Positions 24,624-36,523 of a stretch of 64,000 nt of DNA are shown here, in pieces (position 1 is the first letter of the stretch; each line of letters begins with the position of its first letter). The stretch is from contig VXRJ01000018.1 in the NCBI GenBank assembly GCA_009838525.1, forward strand, positions 645,087 through 709,086, written 5' to 3'. The position numbers and the translations under genes are program-made. A model generated the notes under the pieces. The model saw only the letters and a program-made list of their open reading frames with translations, did not search any database and was not told the DNA's origin. The DNA comes from Acidobacteriota bacterium. GTDB lineage: Bacteria; Acidobacteriota; Vicinamibacteria; Vicinamibacterales; UBA8438.

Positions 24624-26822
24624 GTGACCACGTCAGCAGCCGGCGTTGCTGCGGCGGCAGGCGCGCCGGCCCCGGTCGGGGCGGCCGCTCCGTCCCGCGG
24701 CTCGCTCGATGCGCCGGTGTCGGCTCTCCATGGCGTCGGGCCACGCCGTCTCGCAGACCTTGAAGCGGTCGGCATACGGACTATCGAGGACCTGCTGCTG
24801 TCACTGCCGCGCCGGTACGAAGACCGGGCGCCCGTCCGTTCGATCGCCACCCTCGAGCGGGGCACATCCGCTACCGTTGCCGGTCGCGTCGTTTCCTGCC
24901 GGCTGCGACGAACCCGGCGGCCGGGATTCACCCTCGTCGAAGTGACCATCGAGGACGACACAGGCCGAGCACGTGCCACATTCATGAACCAGACGCACAT
25001 GGCCAGCTTCTTTCGGCCAGGACGACGCGTGGCGCTGCATGGCTTGTACGACCGCGGCCGAGGCGGCCTGGAGTTCACCAACCCCGACCACGAACCCCTC
25101 ACGGACGCAACGGAAGGAACGGACGATGAGGACGAGGCGCCATACGGCAGCGGCAAGACTCCGGAGCCGGACAGTCTCCATACCGGACGAATCGTCCCTG
25201 TATATCCCGCAGCAGGGACGTGCACATCGAGAATGCGACGGCGATGGGCTCATGACGCGTTGGCGCGTCTGCCATCGAAGCCCGGAGACGACGCGCCATC
25301 CGATCCCCTGCCGGAGGAGATCCGGCGCAGGCACGGCTTCCCGCCGCGTGACGAGGCGCTGCGGTCGGCTCACTTCCCACCGGCCGGGACGTCGCTCGAG
25401 ACGCTGAATGCGTTTCGGACACCGGCACAACAGCGGCTGGTCTACGAGGAGTTCTTCGAGTTCCAGGTCGACCTCGTGCGCCGACGGCGCCTTGCGGCCC
25501 GACGGGCCTCGTCCCGCCCCCTGCTGATCGATGATCGGATCCGCCGGGCGGCACGCGAGCTCCTGCCGTTCCGGTTGACCGGCGATCAGCGGACCGCGCT
25601 CGCGTCGATTGCCGACGACCTGCGAAGTTCCGCGCCGATGCGGCGCCTGCTGCAGGGCGACGTCGGTTCGGGAAAGACGATCGTCGCAGTGCTCGCGGCC
25701 CTGATTGCCATGGAGAACGGACGCCAGGTGGCGCTGATGTCACCCACGGAGGTGCTCGCCGAGCAGCAGTACGCCAACGTGGCGCGCCTGCTGGCGCCCT
25801 CGCATTTCTCTCCGCTCCTGCTTACCGGAGCGCTCACGCCCACCGCCCGGCGCGAGGCGGCGGCCAACATCGCGAACGGTAGTACGCGGTTCGTGGTAGG
25901 GACACACGCGCTGGTCCAGGACGAAGTCGCGTTCCGCGACCTGAGCCTCGGCATCGTCGACGAGCAACATCGCTTTGGCGTCATGCAGCGCGCAGCGCTT
26001 GCCGCGAAGGGGTTCCATCCGAACCTGCTCGTCATGACCGCAACACCGATCCCGCGCACGCTTGCGATGTCGGCGTACGGAGATCTCGATGTTTCGGAGC
26101 TGCGCGAGCGTCCACCGGGACGCCAGTCCGTCACGACCCACGTTTGGACGATGTCACGTCGCAACGAGGCTTACGAACGGGTGCGGGCCGAACTGAGTTC
26201 GGGCCGCCAGGCCTTCGTGGTCCATCCGCTGGTCGACGAATCGGAAACGCTCGACCTGCGGGGCGCAACCGCGCTTGCGAGGGAACTGGACACTATCGTC
26301 TTTCCGAAGCACCGGGTCGGCCTGGTCCACGGCGGACTTCCTTCGGTCGGTCGTCAGGAGACGATGACCGCCTTCAGCGCGGGCGCCATCGACGTTCTTG
26401 TCGCAACCACCGTGGTTGAGGTAGGCGTCGACGTGCCGAACGCGACGATCATGGTGATTGAGCAGGCTGAGCGGTTCGGCCTCGCACAACTGCATCAGTT
26501 GCGTGGCCGTGTCGGACGAGGCGAAGCTGCGTCCACATGCATTCTGCTGCATGCACCGGAGGCGGGCGAGCGGGCGCTGGCCCGTCTGGAGGTGCTCGCC
26601 GAAACCTCTGACGGCTTTGCGATCGCCGAGCGCGACCTGGAATTGCGCGGCCCGGGCGATCTCCTTGGTACGCGCCAGTCAGGCCTGCCGTTCTTTCGTA
26701 TTGGCGATGTCGTCCGCGATCATCGCCTGATGGCAGACGCCCACCAAGCCGCCGCGGCGTGGGTCGCGGCGGCCGGCGCCGGGAAAGCCGGAGCGCCACC
26801 CGATGCGGATCATCTCGGGTGA
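24624..26822 (+). CDS. recG: ATP-dependent DNA helicase RecG
   Basis: This is a 732-residue helicase that regresses stalled forks. An alanine-rich N-terminal tail precedes the wedge domain with HGVGPRRLADLEAVGIRTIE and LPRRYEDR, then an OB-like fold. The motor has Walker A QGDVGSGKTIVA, MSPTEVLAEQQ, the RecG-typical DEQHRFGVMQR box, MTATPIPRTLAM, TVVEVGVDVPNATIMV, and the arginine-finger region QLRGRVGRGEA. An acidic insert around residue 155 (EGTDDEDEAPYG) is unusual. GTG start; it overlaps rsmD by 20 bases. Confidence 0.96.
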   Translation: MTTSAAGVAAAAGAPAPVGAAAPSRGSLDAPVSALHGVGPRRLADLEAVGIRTIEDLLLSLPRRYEDRAPVRSIATLERGTSATVAGRVVSCRLRRTRRPGFTLVEVTIEDDTGRARATFMNQTHMASFFRPGRRVALHGLYDRGRGGLEFTNPDHEPLTDATEGTDDEDEAPYGSGKTPEPDSLHTGRIVPVYPAAGTCTSRMRRRWAHDALARLPSKPGDDAPSDPLPEEIRRRHGFPPRDEALRSAHFPPAGTSLETLNAFRTPAQQRLVYEEFFEFQVDLVRRRRLAARRASSRPLLIDDRIRRAARELLPFRLTGDQRTALASIADDLRSSAPMRRLLQGDVGSGKTIVAVLAALIAMENGRQVALMSPTEVLAEQQYANVARLLAPSHFSPLLLTGALTPTARREAAANIANGSTRFVVGTHALVQDEVAFRDLSLGIVDEQHRFGVMQRAALAAKGFHPNLLVMTATPIPRTLAMSAYGDLDVSELRERPPGRQSVTTHVWTMSRRNEAYERVRAELSSGRQAFVVHPLVDESETLDLRGATALARELDTIVFPKHRVGLVHGGLPSVGRQETMTAFSAGAIDVLVATTVVEVGVDVPNATIMVIEQAERFGLAQLHQLRGRVGRGEAASTCILLHAPEAGERALARLEVLAETSDGFAIAERDLELRGPGDLLGTRQSGLPFFRIGDVVRDHRLMADAHQAAAAWVAAAGAGKAGAPPDADHLG

Positions 26823-27387
26823 GCTGAGGGGGCGCCGCCTCCGGACTCCCAGGTGGCCCGGACTGCGCCCGACTTCCGATCGATTACGCGAGACGCTCTT
26901 CGCCATCCTCGGGCACGGCGTCACAGGCGCCACCGTGCTCGACGGATGCGCCGGGACGGGAGCCATCGGACTCGAAGCGATCAGCCGGGGCGCTGCTTCC
27001 GTCACGTTCGTTGAGAGCGACCGCCGCGCCACGGCGCTCATTAGGACGAATCTGGAACAGTGCGGCGTCGCCTCCCGAGGGCGAATCATCCATGGCGCGC
27101 TGCCGGCCGCGCTCGACCGTGTCGAGCAGCCGGCCGCCTTCGATCTGGTCCTGCTGGACCCGCCGTACGGGTTTGATGACGGGGCCGTCAGTGCGATACT
27201 CTCCGCACTCACCCGGCGGACGGCGCCGGGGGGCTTGCTGGTGATTGAGCGGCCACGGCGCCGTGAACCGCTCGCGATGGAAGCGGAGGGGAACATCGCG
27301 CTGATCCACACGCGCCGCATCAGGGCAGGTGACAGCGCCCTGGACGTTTACCGGCGCGGCGCGCCGGACTCGGCCACCGACGAGTGA
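26803..27387 (+). CDS. rsmD: 16S rRNA (guanine966-N2) methyltransferase
   Basis: This is a 194-residue SAM enzyme modifying the small subunit rRNA. It begins with the diagnostic MRIISGELRGRRL, then RPTSDRLRETLFAIL, the SAM loop VLDGCAGTGAIGLEAISRGA, VESDRRA and the catalytic DPPYGF. The start within the 3' end of recG suggests coupling. It is followed 12 bases later by coaD, the common rsmD-coaD pairing. Confidence 0.96.
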   Translation: MRIISGELRGRRLRTPRWPGLRPTSDRLRETLFAILGHGVTGATVLDGCAGTGAIGLEAISRGAASVTFVESDRRATALIRTNLEQCGVASRGRIIHGALPAALDRVEQPAAFDLVLLDPPYGFDDGAVSAILSALTRRTAPGGLLVIERPRRREPLAMEAEGNIALIHTRRIRAGDSALDVYRRGAPDSATDE

Positions 27388-27399
27388 CCGCAAGCGAAC

Positions 27400-27957
27400 A
27401 TGGCACCTGAAACACGAGACGACATCGCCGCGACAGCGAGCGACTCGCGGCGGCGGCCCCGGCTCGCCGTCTATCCCGGCTCGTTCGATCCGCTCACGAA
27501 CGGCCATGTCGACATCATTCAGCGGGGCGCACGCCTCTTTGATCGCATCGTCATAGCGATCCTCGTCAACCTCGACAAGTCGCCCCTCTTCTCGATCGAC
27601 GAACGCGTGGAGATCGCCCGCGAGGTGTTCCGCGATCAGCCGGCCGTCGAGGTAGAGACGTTCAATGGCCTGCTGGTGGACTATGCGGAGCGGCGTGGTG
27701 CCGACGTGATCGTACGGGGGTTGCGCGCCATTTCGGACTTCGAGTACGAGATGCAGATGGCCCTGATGAACCGGCACCTGCGCCAGTCGATCGAGACGGT
27801 CTTCATGATGCCGGATGAGCGCTACACGTATCTCAGCTCCCGCCTCGCACGCGAGGTGTTCGCCCTCGGCGGATCCATCTCCGGACTCGTGCCGCAGGTG
27901 GTCGAGCAGCGGCTCCGGCAGAAGGTGGGACCGGTGACGCCCGGCGTCCGGACGTAG
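27400..27957 (+). CDS. coaD: Phosphopantetheine adenylyltransferase
   Basis: This is a 185-residue nucleotidyltransferase for the penultimate step of CoA synthesis. The core starts LAVYPGSFDPLTNGHVDII (T/HxGH motif), with VRGLRAISDFEYEMQMA, and YTYLSSRLAREVF as the second ATP motif. A 24-residue polar N-terminal extension is unusual for the roughly 160-residue family. An internal start is not supported by a visible ribosome site. It is adjacent to rsmD as in many genomes. Confidence 0.96.
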   Translation: MAPETRDDIAATASDSRRRPRLAVYPGSFDPLTNGHVDIIQRGARLFDRIVIAILVNLDKSPLFSIDERVEIAREVFRDQPAVEVETFNGLLVDYAERRGADVIVRGLRAISDFEYEMQMALMNRHLRQSIETVFMMPDERYTYLSSRLAREVFALGGSISGLVPQVVEQRLRQKVGPVTPGVRT

Positions 27958-27964
27958 AACGACC

Positions 27965-29164
27965 ATGACCACCGCCACCAGGCAACGCCTTGCGCGCCGC
28001 CTCGACCGCGTCGCGCCGTCCGCCACCCAACTCGTGCTCCAGGCCGCGTCTCAGTTGCGCCGCGATGGTGTGGACGTGGTCGACCTGGGAGCTGGCGAGC
28101 CCGATTTCCCCACTCCGGAACCGATCCGCGCCGCCGGCATTGCAGCAATCAACGAGGGTTTCACGAAATACACGCCGAGCCGCGGCATCCCGGAACTGCG
28201 CGAAGCCATCTGTGACCGCTACCGCGCGGACTATGGCGTAACGTACCACCCGGACGAGGTCATCGTCACCGCCGGCGGAAAGCAGGGGCTCTTCAACGTC
28301 GCGCTGGCGCTCTGTGATCCGGGCGACGAGGTCGTGACTCACGCGCCGTACTGGCCGTCGATAGTGGAGCAGATCAAGCTGGCCGAAGCGGAGCCGGTCA
28401 TTGTTCGGACGTCGGCGGAGCAGGACTTCACGGTGACCGCCGACGGGATTCTGGAGGCAGTGACACCGCGGACGCGCGCCATCATCATCAACTCGCCGGG
28501 CAACCCGACGGGGGCGCTGATCGCCGAATCGGAACTCGAGGCGATTGCACGCGAGACAGCTGAGGCCGGAATCTGGCTGGTGATCGATCTCTGTTACGAA
28601 CGGCTTGTCTACGACGACGTTCCGCACAACCTGGCGAAGGTGACCGCCGAATATGCGCGCGACCGGACGGTCCTGGTGGGCAGCGCATCGAAGAGCTGGT
28701 CGATGACCGGATGGCGTTGCGGCTGGGCAGTCGGACCGAGGGAGCTCATCAAGGCGGCCGACGTCGTACAGGGCCATGCCACGACGAACGTCTCGTCGAT
28801 TACGCAGCGCGCCGCTCTCGCCGCCCTGACTGGCCCGGATGACGACGTGCGGGCGATGCTCGGCGAGTACCGCGCGCGGCGCGATCGACTGATCGCCTGG
28901 ATGGCGGACGAGCCACGCTACCGCGTCGTGCCCCCGGCCGGCGCGTTCTATCTCTTTCCGGATATCTCGGAGCTGCTGGCACCGAACGGCATCCGAACAT
29001 CGGCGGAGTTCGCCTTGCGCCTGCTCGACGAGGCGCACGTGGCGCTGACGCCGGGAGAGGCCTTCGACGCCCCCGGATTCCTGCGACTGTCGTACGCGAC
29101 GTCCATCGACCGGCTCGCCGAGGGCGCCGAGCGGCTGAAGAGATTCGCAGGCGGCCTTGGCTGA
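27965..29164 (+). CDS. aspC: Class I aminotransferase, aspartate aminotransferase type (I-gamma)
   Basis: This is a 399-residue PLP transaminase. Motifs are VVDLGAGEPDFPTPEPI, YTPSRGIPELREAI, VTAGGKQGLFNVALAL, SPGNPTGALI, and the PLP Lys in VGSASKSWSMTGWRCGW, with the final Arg in RLSYATS. Similar enzymes accept aspartate and often aromatic substrates or prephenate, so it may complete the Tyr/Phe routes of this organism (inference). It is seven bases downstream of coaD. Confidence 0.9.
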   Translation: MTTATRQRLARRLDRVAPSATQLVLQAASQLRRDGVDVVDLGAGEPDFPTPEPIRAAGIAAINEGFTKYTPSRGIPELREAICDRYRADYGVTYHPDEVIVTAGGKQGLFNVALALCDPGDEVVTHAPYWPSIVEQIKLAEAEPVIVRTSAEQDFTVTADGILEAVTPRTRAIIINSPGNPTGALIAESELEAIARETAEAGIWLVIDLCYERLVYDDVPHNLAKVTAEYARDRTVLVGSASKSWSMTGWRCGWAVGPRELIKAADVVQGHATTNVSSITQRAALAALTGPDDDVRAMLGEYRARRDRLIAWMADEPRYRVVPPAGAFYLFPDISELLAPNGIRTSAEFALRLLDEAHVALTPGEAFDAPGFLRLSYATSIDRLAEGAERLKRFAGGLG

Positions 29165-29203
29165 TCCGCACGTCCCCGCCCACCCGCCAGGTCCTGGAAG
29201 TTC

Positions 29204-30901
29204 CTAGCGATTGGCGATCAGAAGTACGGTCAGGACGTAGCGGTCCGGATCGGGGTCCAGGAACGTCCGAAGGTTGAAGTTGCCGGTGTTGACGTAGGGA
29301 ACGCCGGCGATACGGGCGAACGGTACGCCCCGCAGCGCAAGCGCCTCCGCGTCGTCGGAACGGAGAACGACAAGGACCCGCTCGGGGGAGCGGAGGAAAT
29401 CGCGCACCGCCTCAAGGCTCACGAGTTCGGTGTGTGGCGTACCGACGTAATAGACCAGGTTCCGATCGAAGACGCGGTAACGCCCGTACGGTTCGTCCGC
29501 CTGTCGTGCTTCCGCCACGAGGGAGGCCATCCGCTCGACCGGAGCGGGTCCCGGTCCCGCCAGCACCATGGTGCGGGTTGCCGCGGCGGTGACTACCACC
29601 GCAGCCGCGATCGCAACCGGCACGGCCCGAAGGTAGCGGGACTTCCATGCGGCCCAGAGCGTGACCGTGGCCGCGATGCCGCCTACCATCGCGATAGCGT
29701 CGGCGACCCCACCAACCACCACACCCGGCCGCTGAATCAGAAGAGCACGCGCGTACCAGACGGACGCTCCGATCAGCGCAACGACGATACCCGCCGCAAC
29801 CCCGCCAGCGACGAAGAGGCGCCGGTCGGTTCTTGTTGCATCGGCCTGCATCGCCTGGGTCAGCGCACGGCCGATCAGGACGGCGAGCGGAACCAGCATG
29901 GGCAGGATGTAGCGGGGCTGCTTGCCGACCGACAGCGTGTAAAAGAGCAACGGCACCGCAGCCCAGGCAACGAGGCGCACCGCGCGCGTGTCGAACTCCC
30001 TGCGGTTCCAGGCTCGTCGCAGCGCCGGGATCCAGAGCGTCATGAAGGGAGTCCAGGGAAGCATGCCCCCCGCAACGATAGGGACGTAGTACCAGATCGG
30101 ACGCGGATCGTTGTACCGATCGGTCGCGAATCGATCGAAGTTCTCGGCGAAGAAGAAGCGATCGAGGTACGCGGAGCCGTGCCCGATCGCCATCGCGCCG
30201 TACCAGGGCAGGGCGAGCAGAAAGAAGAGCGCCGCCGCAAGCAACACATCCACCGTCCGCGCCCGCCAGAGAGCGCCGCCGCGCCACCAGTCGAAGGCGG
30301 CGGCAGGAACGACCGCCAGGGCCACCAGCACCGGGCCGACCGGCCCTTTCACGAGGAACGCACCGGCTGCGGCGACACCTGCAACGACCAGCCATGCGCG
30401 CCGATGGCGGCCGTCAGCGGCAGCGCCACCGTCGTGCGCGGTTTCCTCCAGCAATCCGACCAGCGATGCCCACGTGGAGAGCGCAATCAGGAACGCGAGC
30501 GGCAGGTCGGGCAGCGACTGGTGCGCCATGGCGACCGCGGCGAAGCAGGTCGCTGCCACCACACCGGCCATGAGCGCCGTCGGCGCGCCGTAGTACCGCC
30601 GCGCGCACGCCCAGGCAACGAACACCAGACCGAAGCCGGCCAGGGCCGACGGCAAACGCGCCGCCCCGGGAGAGACCCCGGCGATCTGATAAGCGGCGGC
30701 GGCAAGCCAGTAGTAGAGAACCGGCTTCTCGAAGCGGGGCTGACCGTTGAAGTACGGTGTCAGCCAGTCGTTCCGTTCGACCATCTCACGGGCGCTCTCG
30801 GCGTAGAACGCTTCGTCCGAGTCAGTGAGCGCCGGTTGCCCCAGGCCGACGAGGAACGTCAGCCCGCAAAGGCCGACGAGAATGGCCGCGTGACGGAACA
30901 C
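29204..30901 (-). CDS. ArnT/PMT-like membrane glycosyltransferase (GT83/GT39 type)
   Basis: This is a 565-residue integral membrane protein with about ten to twelve hydrophobic helices. The first periplasmic loop has TDSDEAFYAESAREMV, with the acidic DE pair typical of ArnT-like polyprenyl-phosphate-dependent transferases, then NGQPRFEKPVLYYWL. A soluble C-terminal region follows residue about 430. It probably moves a sugar from an undecaprenyl-phosphate carrier to lipid A or another envelope acceptor. The specificity is unknown. The GTG start follows TATAAT by eight bases, so the message is probably leaderless. Confidence 0.85.
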   Translation of the reverse strand: MFRHAAILVGLCGLTFLVGLGQPALTDSDEAFYAESAREMVERNDWLTPYFNGQPRFEKPVLYYWLAAAAYQIAGVSPGAARLPSALAGFGLVFVAWACARRYYGAPTALMAGVVAATCFAAVAMAHQSLPDLPLAFLIALSTWASLVGLLEETAHDGGAAADGRHRRAWLVVAGVAAAGAFLVKGPVGPVLVALAVVPAAAFDWWRGGALWRARTVDVLLAAALFFLLALPWYGAMAIGHGSAYLDRFFFAENFDRFATDRYNDPRPIWYYVPIVAGGMLPWTPFMTLWIPALRRAWNRREFDTRAVRLVAWAAVPLLFYTLSVGKQPRYILPMLVPLAVLIGRALTQAMQADATRTDRRLFVAGGVAAGIVVALIGASVWYARALLIQRPGVVVGGVADAIAMVGGIAATVTLWAAWKSRYLRAVPVAIAAAVVVTAAATRTMVLAGPGPAPVERMASLVAEARQADEPYGRYRVFDRNLVYYVGTPHTELVSLEAVRDFLRSPERVLVVLRSDDAEALALRGVPFARIAGVPYVNTGNFNLRTFLDPDPDRYVLTVLLIANR

Positions 30902-30909
30902 CGCAGCGG

Positions 30910-30915
30910 ATTATA
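30910..30915 (-). promoter_or_regulatory. -10 element TATAAT for the glycosyltransferase (leaderless geometry)
   Basis: On the minus strand TATAAT ends eight bases before the GTG at 30901, and no ribosome binding site can fit. The divergent gene at 30960 has CACACT ending six bases before its ATG, a weaker example of the same geometry. Confidence 0.6.
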
Positions 30916-30959
30916 TGTCTCCGCTTGCCGTCCGGCGGCGGAGTTGACACACTCGACGC

Positions 30960-31340
30960 ATGCGTATCGCAGTGGTAGGCGCGTCGACCGATCGGCGCAA
31001 GTACGGCAACAAGGCCGTCCGGGCACTGCTCGCCCAAGGGCACGACGTGGCGGCGGTGAATCCCGGACGCGCGGCGGCAGGGGAGTCTATCGAGGGGGTG
31101 CCGGCGCATGCCTCGCTTCGCGACGTGCCGGGCACGATCGACATTGCGACCTTCTACGTGCCTCCGGCGGTGGGGGAACTCCTGCTCGACGATGTCGTGG
31201 CGCGAGAGATTCGCCAGATATGGTTGAACCCGGGCGCCGAGAGTGACGCGTTGATGGCCCGAGCCCGTGAACTAGGCCTTGAGACGCGTCTCCAGTGCAG
31301 CATCCTCGCGGTGGGCGATTCGCCCGCGAACTACAACTAG
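30960..31340 (+). CDS. CoA-binding domain protein (YccU-like)
   Basis: This is a 126-residue single-domain Rossmann-like protein. It has IAVVGASTDRRKYGNKAVRAL at the start, VAAVNPG, ASLRDVPGTIDIATFYVPP and IRQIWLNPGAESD, which match the stand-alone CoA-binding family related to succinyl-CoA synthetase alpha. The ligand and role are unproven. The ATG at 30960 has no ribosome binding site. A TTGACA at 30944-30949 is too close to the start to act as a -35. Confidence 0.88.
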   Translation: MRIAVVGASTDRRKYGNKAVRALLAQGHDVAAVNPGRAAAGESIEGVPAHASLRDVPGTIDIATFYVPPAVGELLLDDVVAREIRQIWLNPGAESDALMARARELGLETRLQCSILAVGDSPANYN

Positions 31341-31401
31341 CACGCCTTTCACGGGCGGGCGCGCAAGCTCCTGGCCCGGGGGCGGCGGGCGCGGCGGCGA
31401 C

Positions 31402-31430
31402 TTGACAATGGTCCCGCGCGTTCCTATGCT
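31402..31430 (+). promoter_or_regulatory. Promoter of rho
   Basis: TTGACA (31402-31407), a 17-base spacer and TATGCT (31425-31430) make the best full sigma-70 promoter in the window. Transcription should start near 31437, leaving an untranslated leader of about 100 bases before rho. It contrasts with the -10-only promoters of the leaderless genes. Confidence 0.75.
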
Positions 31431-31537
31431 ACGTGGCAACCTGCTGCCGGAATTCTCGCGGGCAGCACTTTCCTGAACATTCTGGCCCCTGCGGCCGATT
31501 CACCACACCAATCGTCACCCCGGAGGTTTATCCGAGC

Positions 31538-32934
<1,397 letters not shown>

Positions 32935-32938
<4 letters not shown>

Positions 32939-33150
32939 CTGCCATGCCGACTACGATCAGACTGCGCGACAACGGGCCTTGCCTTGTCGACGGTGACGAC
33001 ATCACCGTCGTGGACGCGGAAGGAAACCGGTACGAGATCGCCAGGCGGCCCTTTTCCCTTTGCCGCTGCGGACACTCGGAAAACAAGCCGTTCTGTGACG
33101 GCTCGCACCGAGGAGCAGGCTTCACGTCGGCACCGCGCGCCGGCTCGTAG
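32935..33150 (+). CDS. CDGSH iron-sulfur domain protein
   Basis: This is a 71-residue protein with the CDGSH 2Fe-2S motif, [16 protein letters not shown] (three Cys and one His ligands), preceded by the [14 protein letters not shown] strand. Small prokaryotic homologues bind a redox-active cluster. The start shares ATGA with the rho stop, and a second Met lies three codons later. It is likely co-transcribed with rho. The physiological partner is unknown. Confidence 0.9.
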
Positions 33151-33167
33151 TCCGCCCGCCGGGGCTG

Positions 33168-35362
33168 CTATGCCTCGGTTGCCTCGGCCATCTTGGCCGA
33201 CACGGCGAACGACAACCCATCACCCCCGGCGTCCACTACAACCGTATCGCCTTCGCTGAACTCGCCCCTTAGCAGACGTTCGGCGAGTGGATCGAGCACG
33301 CGACGCTGCATCGTACGCCGCAGGGGGCGCGCGCCGTAGGCGGCGTCGTAGCCTTCGGCGACCAGATGCTCGGTTGCCGCGTCGGTCAGCTTCACGGTAA
33401 CCCGGCGATCTGCCAGGCGGCGTCCGAGTGATGCCAGCTGCATGGCAGCAATCTGCCTGAGATGCGCACGGCCGAGTGCGTGAAAGACGATAATCTCGTC
33501 GATGCGGTTCAGGAACTCCGGCCTGAAGTGCGCACGCATCACCTCGTCGATTTGACGGCGCGTTCCCGCGTCCAGATCAACGTCGCCCCCCGAGGCCAGG
33601 CCGCTGCGTTCGGCGATCAGCTCGCTCCCCAGGTTGGATGTCATGATGACGACCACGTTCCGGAAATCGACGGTTCGTCCCTGCCCATCGGTCAACCGCC
33701 CGTCGTCAAGAAGCTGCAGCAGGACGTTCAGCACATCGGCATGCGCCTTCTCCACCTCGTCGAACAACACCACGGCGTACGGCCGCCGACGGACCGCTTC
33801 CGTCAGCTGGCCCGCTTCGTCGTAGCCGACATACCCGGGCGGCGCGCCGACGAGGCGCGAGACGGCGTGTTTCTCCAGGTACTCCGACATGTCGATCCGG
33901 ATCAGAGCCCGTTCGTCATCGAAGAGGAACTCGGCGAGAGCACGTGCCAACTCGGTCTTTCCGACGCCGGTCGGACCCAGGAAGATGAAGCTGCCGAGCG
34001 GGCGGTTCGGGTCCTGCAGACCGGCCCGCGCGCGCCGAACCGCGTTCGCCACCGCGACAATGGCGTCGTCCTGACCGACCACCCGCTCGCGCAGGCGTTC
34101 TTCCATCCTGATCAGCTTCTCGACTTCTCCTTCCACTAGCTTGCTGACGGGAATGTGCGTCCACTTGCTGACGACCGCCGCGATATCCTCCTCGTCGACC
34201 TCTTCCTTCAGCATCCGCGGCGCCTCTCCGTCGCCTGGGTCGTCGCGACTTGACGCCAGCCTCTGTTCGAGTTCCGGGATGCGTCCGTACTGCAGTTCCG
34301 ATGCGCGCGCGTAGTCCCCCTCGCGCTGGGCGCGCTCCACCTCCAGACGGAGGCCTTCGAGTTCCTCCTGCAGCTTGCGATCACCCTGAATCTGCGCCTT
34401 CTCCCGTTCCCACTGCACCCGCAGCCGCTTCCGTTCCTCCTTCAAGCCAGCCAGCTCCGTCTCAAGCCGGCCGAGGCGCGTCTTCGACGAGGTATCGGTC
34501 TCCTTGCGGAGGGCTTCACGCTCGATCTCGAGCTGCATCAGGCGCCTTTCCACCTCGTCGAGTTCGACGGGCAGCGAGTCGATCTCCATCCGGAGCTTCG
34601 ACGCCGCCTCGTCAATCAGATCGATCGCCTTGTCCGGCAGGAATCGGTCACTGATGTACCGGTTCGACAGGACGGCCGCAGAAACAAGCGCCGCGTCCTT
34701 GAACCGGACGCCGTGATGGATCTCGTAGCGCTCACGCAGGCCACGCAGGATGCTGACCGTGTCCTGGACGGTCGGCTCGGCCACCATGACCGGCTGAAAC
34801 CGGCGCTCCAGAGCGGCGTCCTTTTCGATGTACTGGCGGTACTCGTTGAGCGTCGTTGCGCCGATCGTGTGGAGCTCGCCGCGCGCGAGCAACGGCTTCA
34901 GCATGTTCGACGCATCGATGGCCCCTTCGGCCGCGCCGGCACCCACGACCGTGTGCAACTCATCGATGAAGAGAACGATGCGCCCTTCGGCGTCGGTGAT
35001 CTCCTTCAGCACGGCCTTGAGACGCTCCTCGAACTCGCCGCGGTACTTCGCTCCCGCGATGAGAGCCCCCATGTCGAGCGCCGCCAGCCGCTTGTCCTTG
35101 AGTCCTTCGGGCACATCGCCTCGGACAATCCGCTGCGCCAATCCCTCGACGATGGCGGTCTTGCCAACTCCCGGATCACCGATCAGGACGGGGTTGTTCT
35201 TGGTTCGGCGCGACAGCACCTGGATCGCGCGGCGGATCTCCTCGTCTCGACCAATCACCGGGTCGAGCTTCCCGCCACGCGCCAGTTCAGTCAGGTCGCG
35301 TGCGTACCGCTCCAACGCCGGTTGCTGCTGTCCGTCCTCCGGCGGCGGTCGTCCGTGTCCGT

Positions 35363-35366
<4 letters not shown>
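33168..35366 (-). CDS. clpB: ClpB-type disaggregase without the N-terminal domain
   Basis: This is a 732-residue HSP100 with both AAA+ modules. NBD1 has Walker [16 protein letters not shown] (about residue 63) and [14 protein letters not shown] coiled-coil M-domain lies at about 280-400 ([20 protein letters not shown]). NBD2 has [17 protein letters not shown] and [16 protein letters not shown]. The sequence starts just before NBD1 ([20 protein letters not shown]), so the roughly 140-residue Clp-N domain is missing. The ATG overlaps the dnaJ stop (ATGA), so this short form is not a start-site error. It should work with DnaJ/DnaK on aggregates. Confidence 0.94.
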
Positions 35367-36388
<1,022 letters not shown>

Positions 36389-36409
36389 TCCCCGTCGTCT
36401 CGATTCCAG

Positions 36410-36415
36410 TATAGA
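36410..36415 (-). promoter_or_regulatory. -10 element TATACT for dnaJ-clpB
   Basis: TATACT on the minus strand lies 21 bases before the dnaJ ATG. No clear -35 of sigma-70 type is present and no CIRCE palindrome is visible, so heat-shock control cannot be read from the sequence. Confidence 0.45.
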
Positions 36416-36523
36416 GGGGCAACCCCGGCTGGTGGCGAGGCTCGAGTCGAAGCAGGCGGGAATGCTCCCGGGGACTGCTACACTTCAGCGAGCCATCCGA
36501 CACGGCCCGCTGGCCCGCACGCG

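Noticed and set aside
30944-30949. TTGACA as a -35 for the CoA-binding protein gene
   Set aside because: A -10 at proper distance would fall inside the coding region. It is kept only as part of the weak CACACT leaderless candidate.
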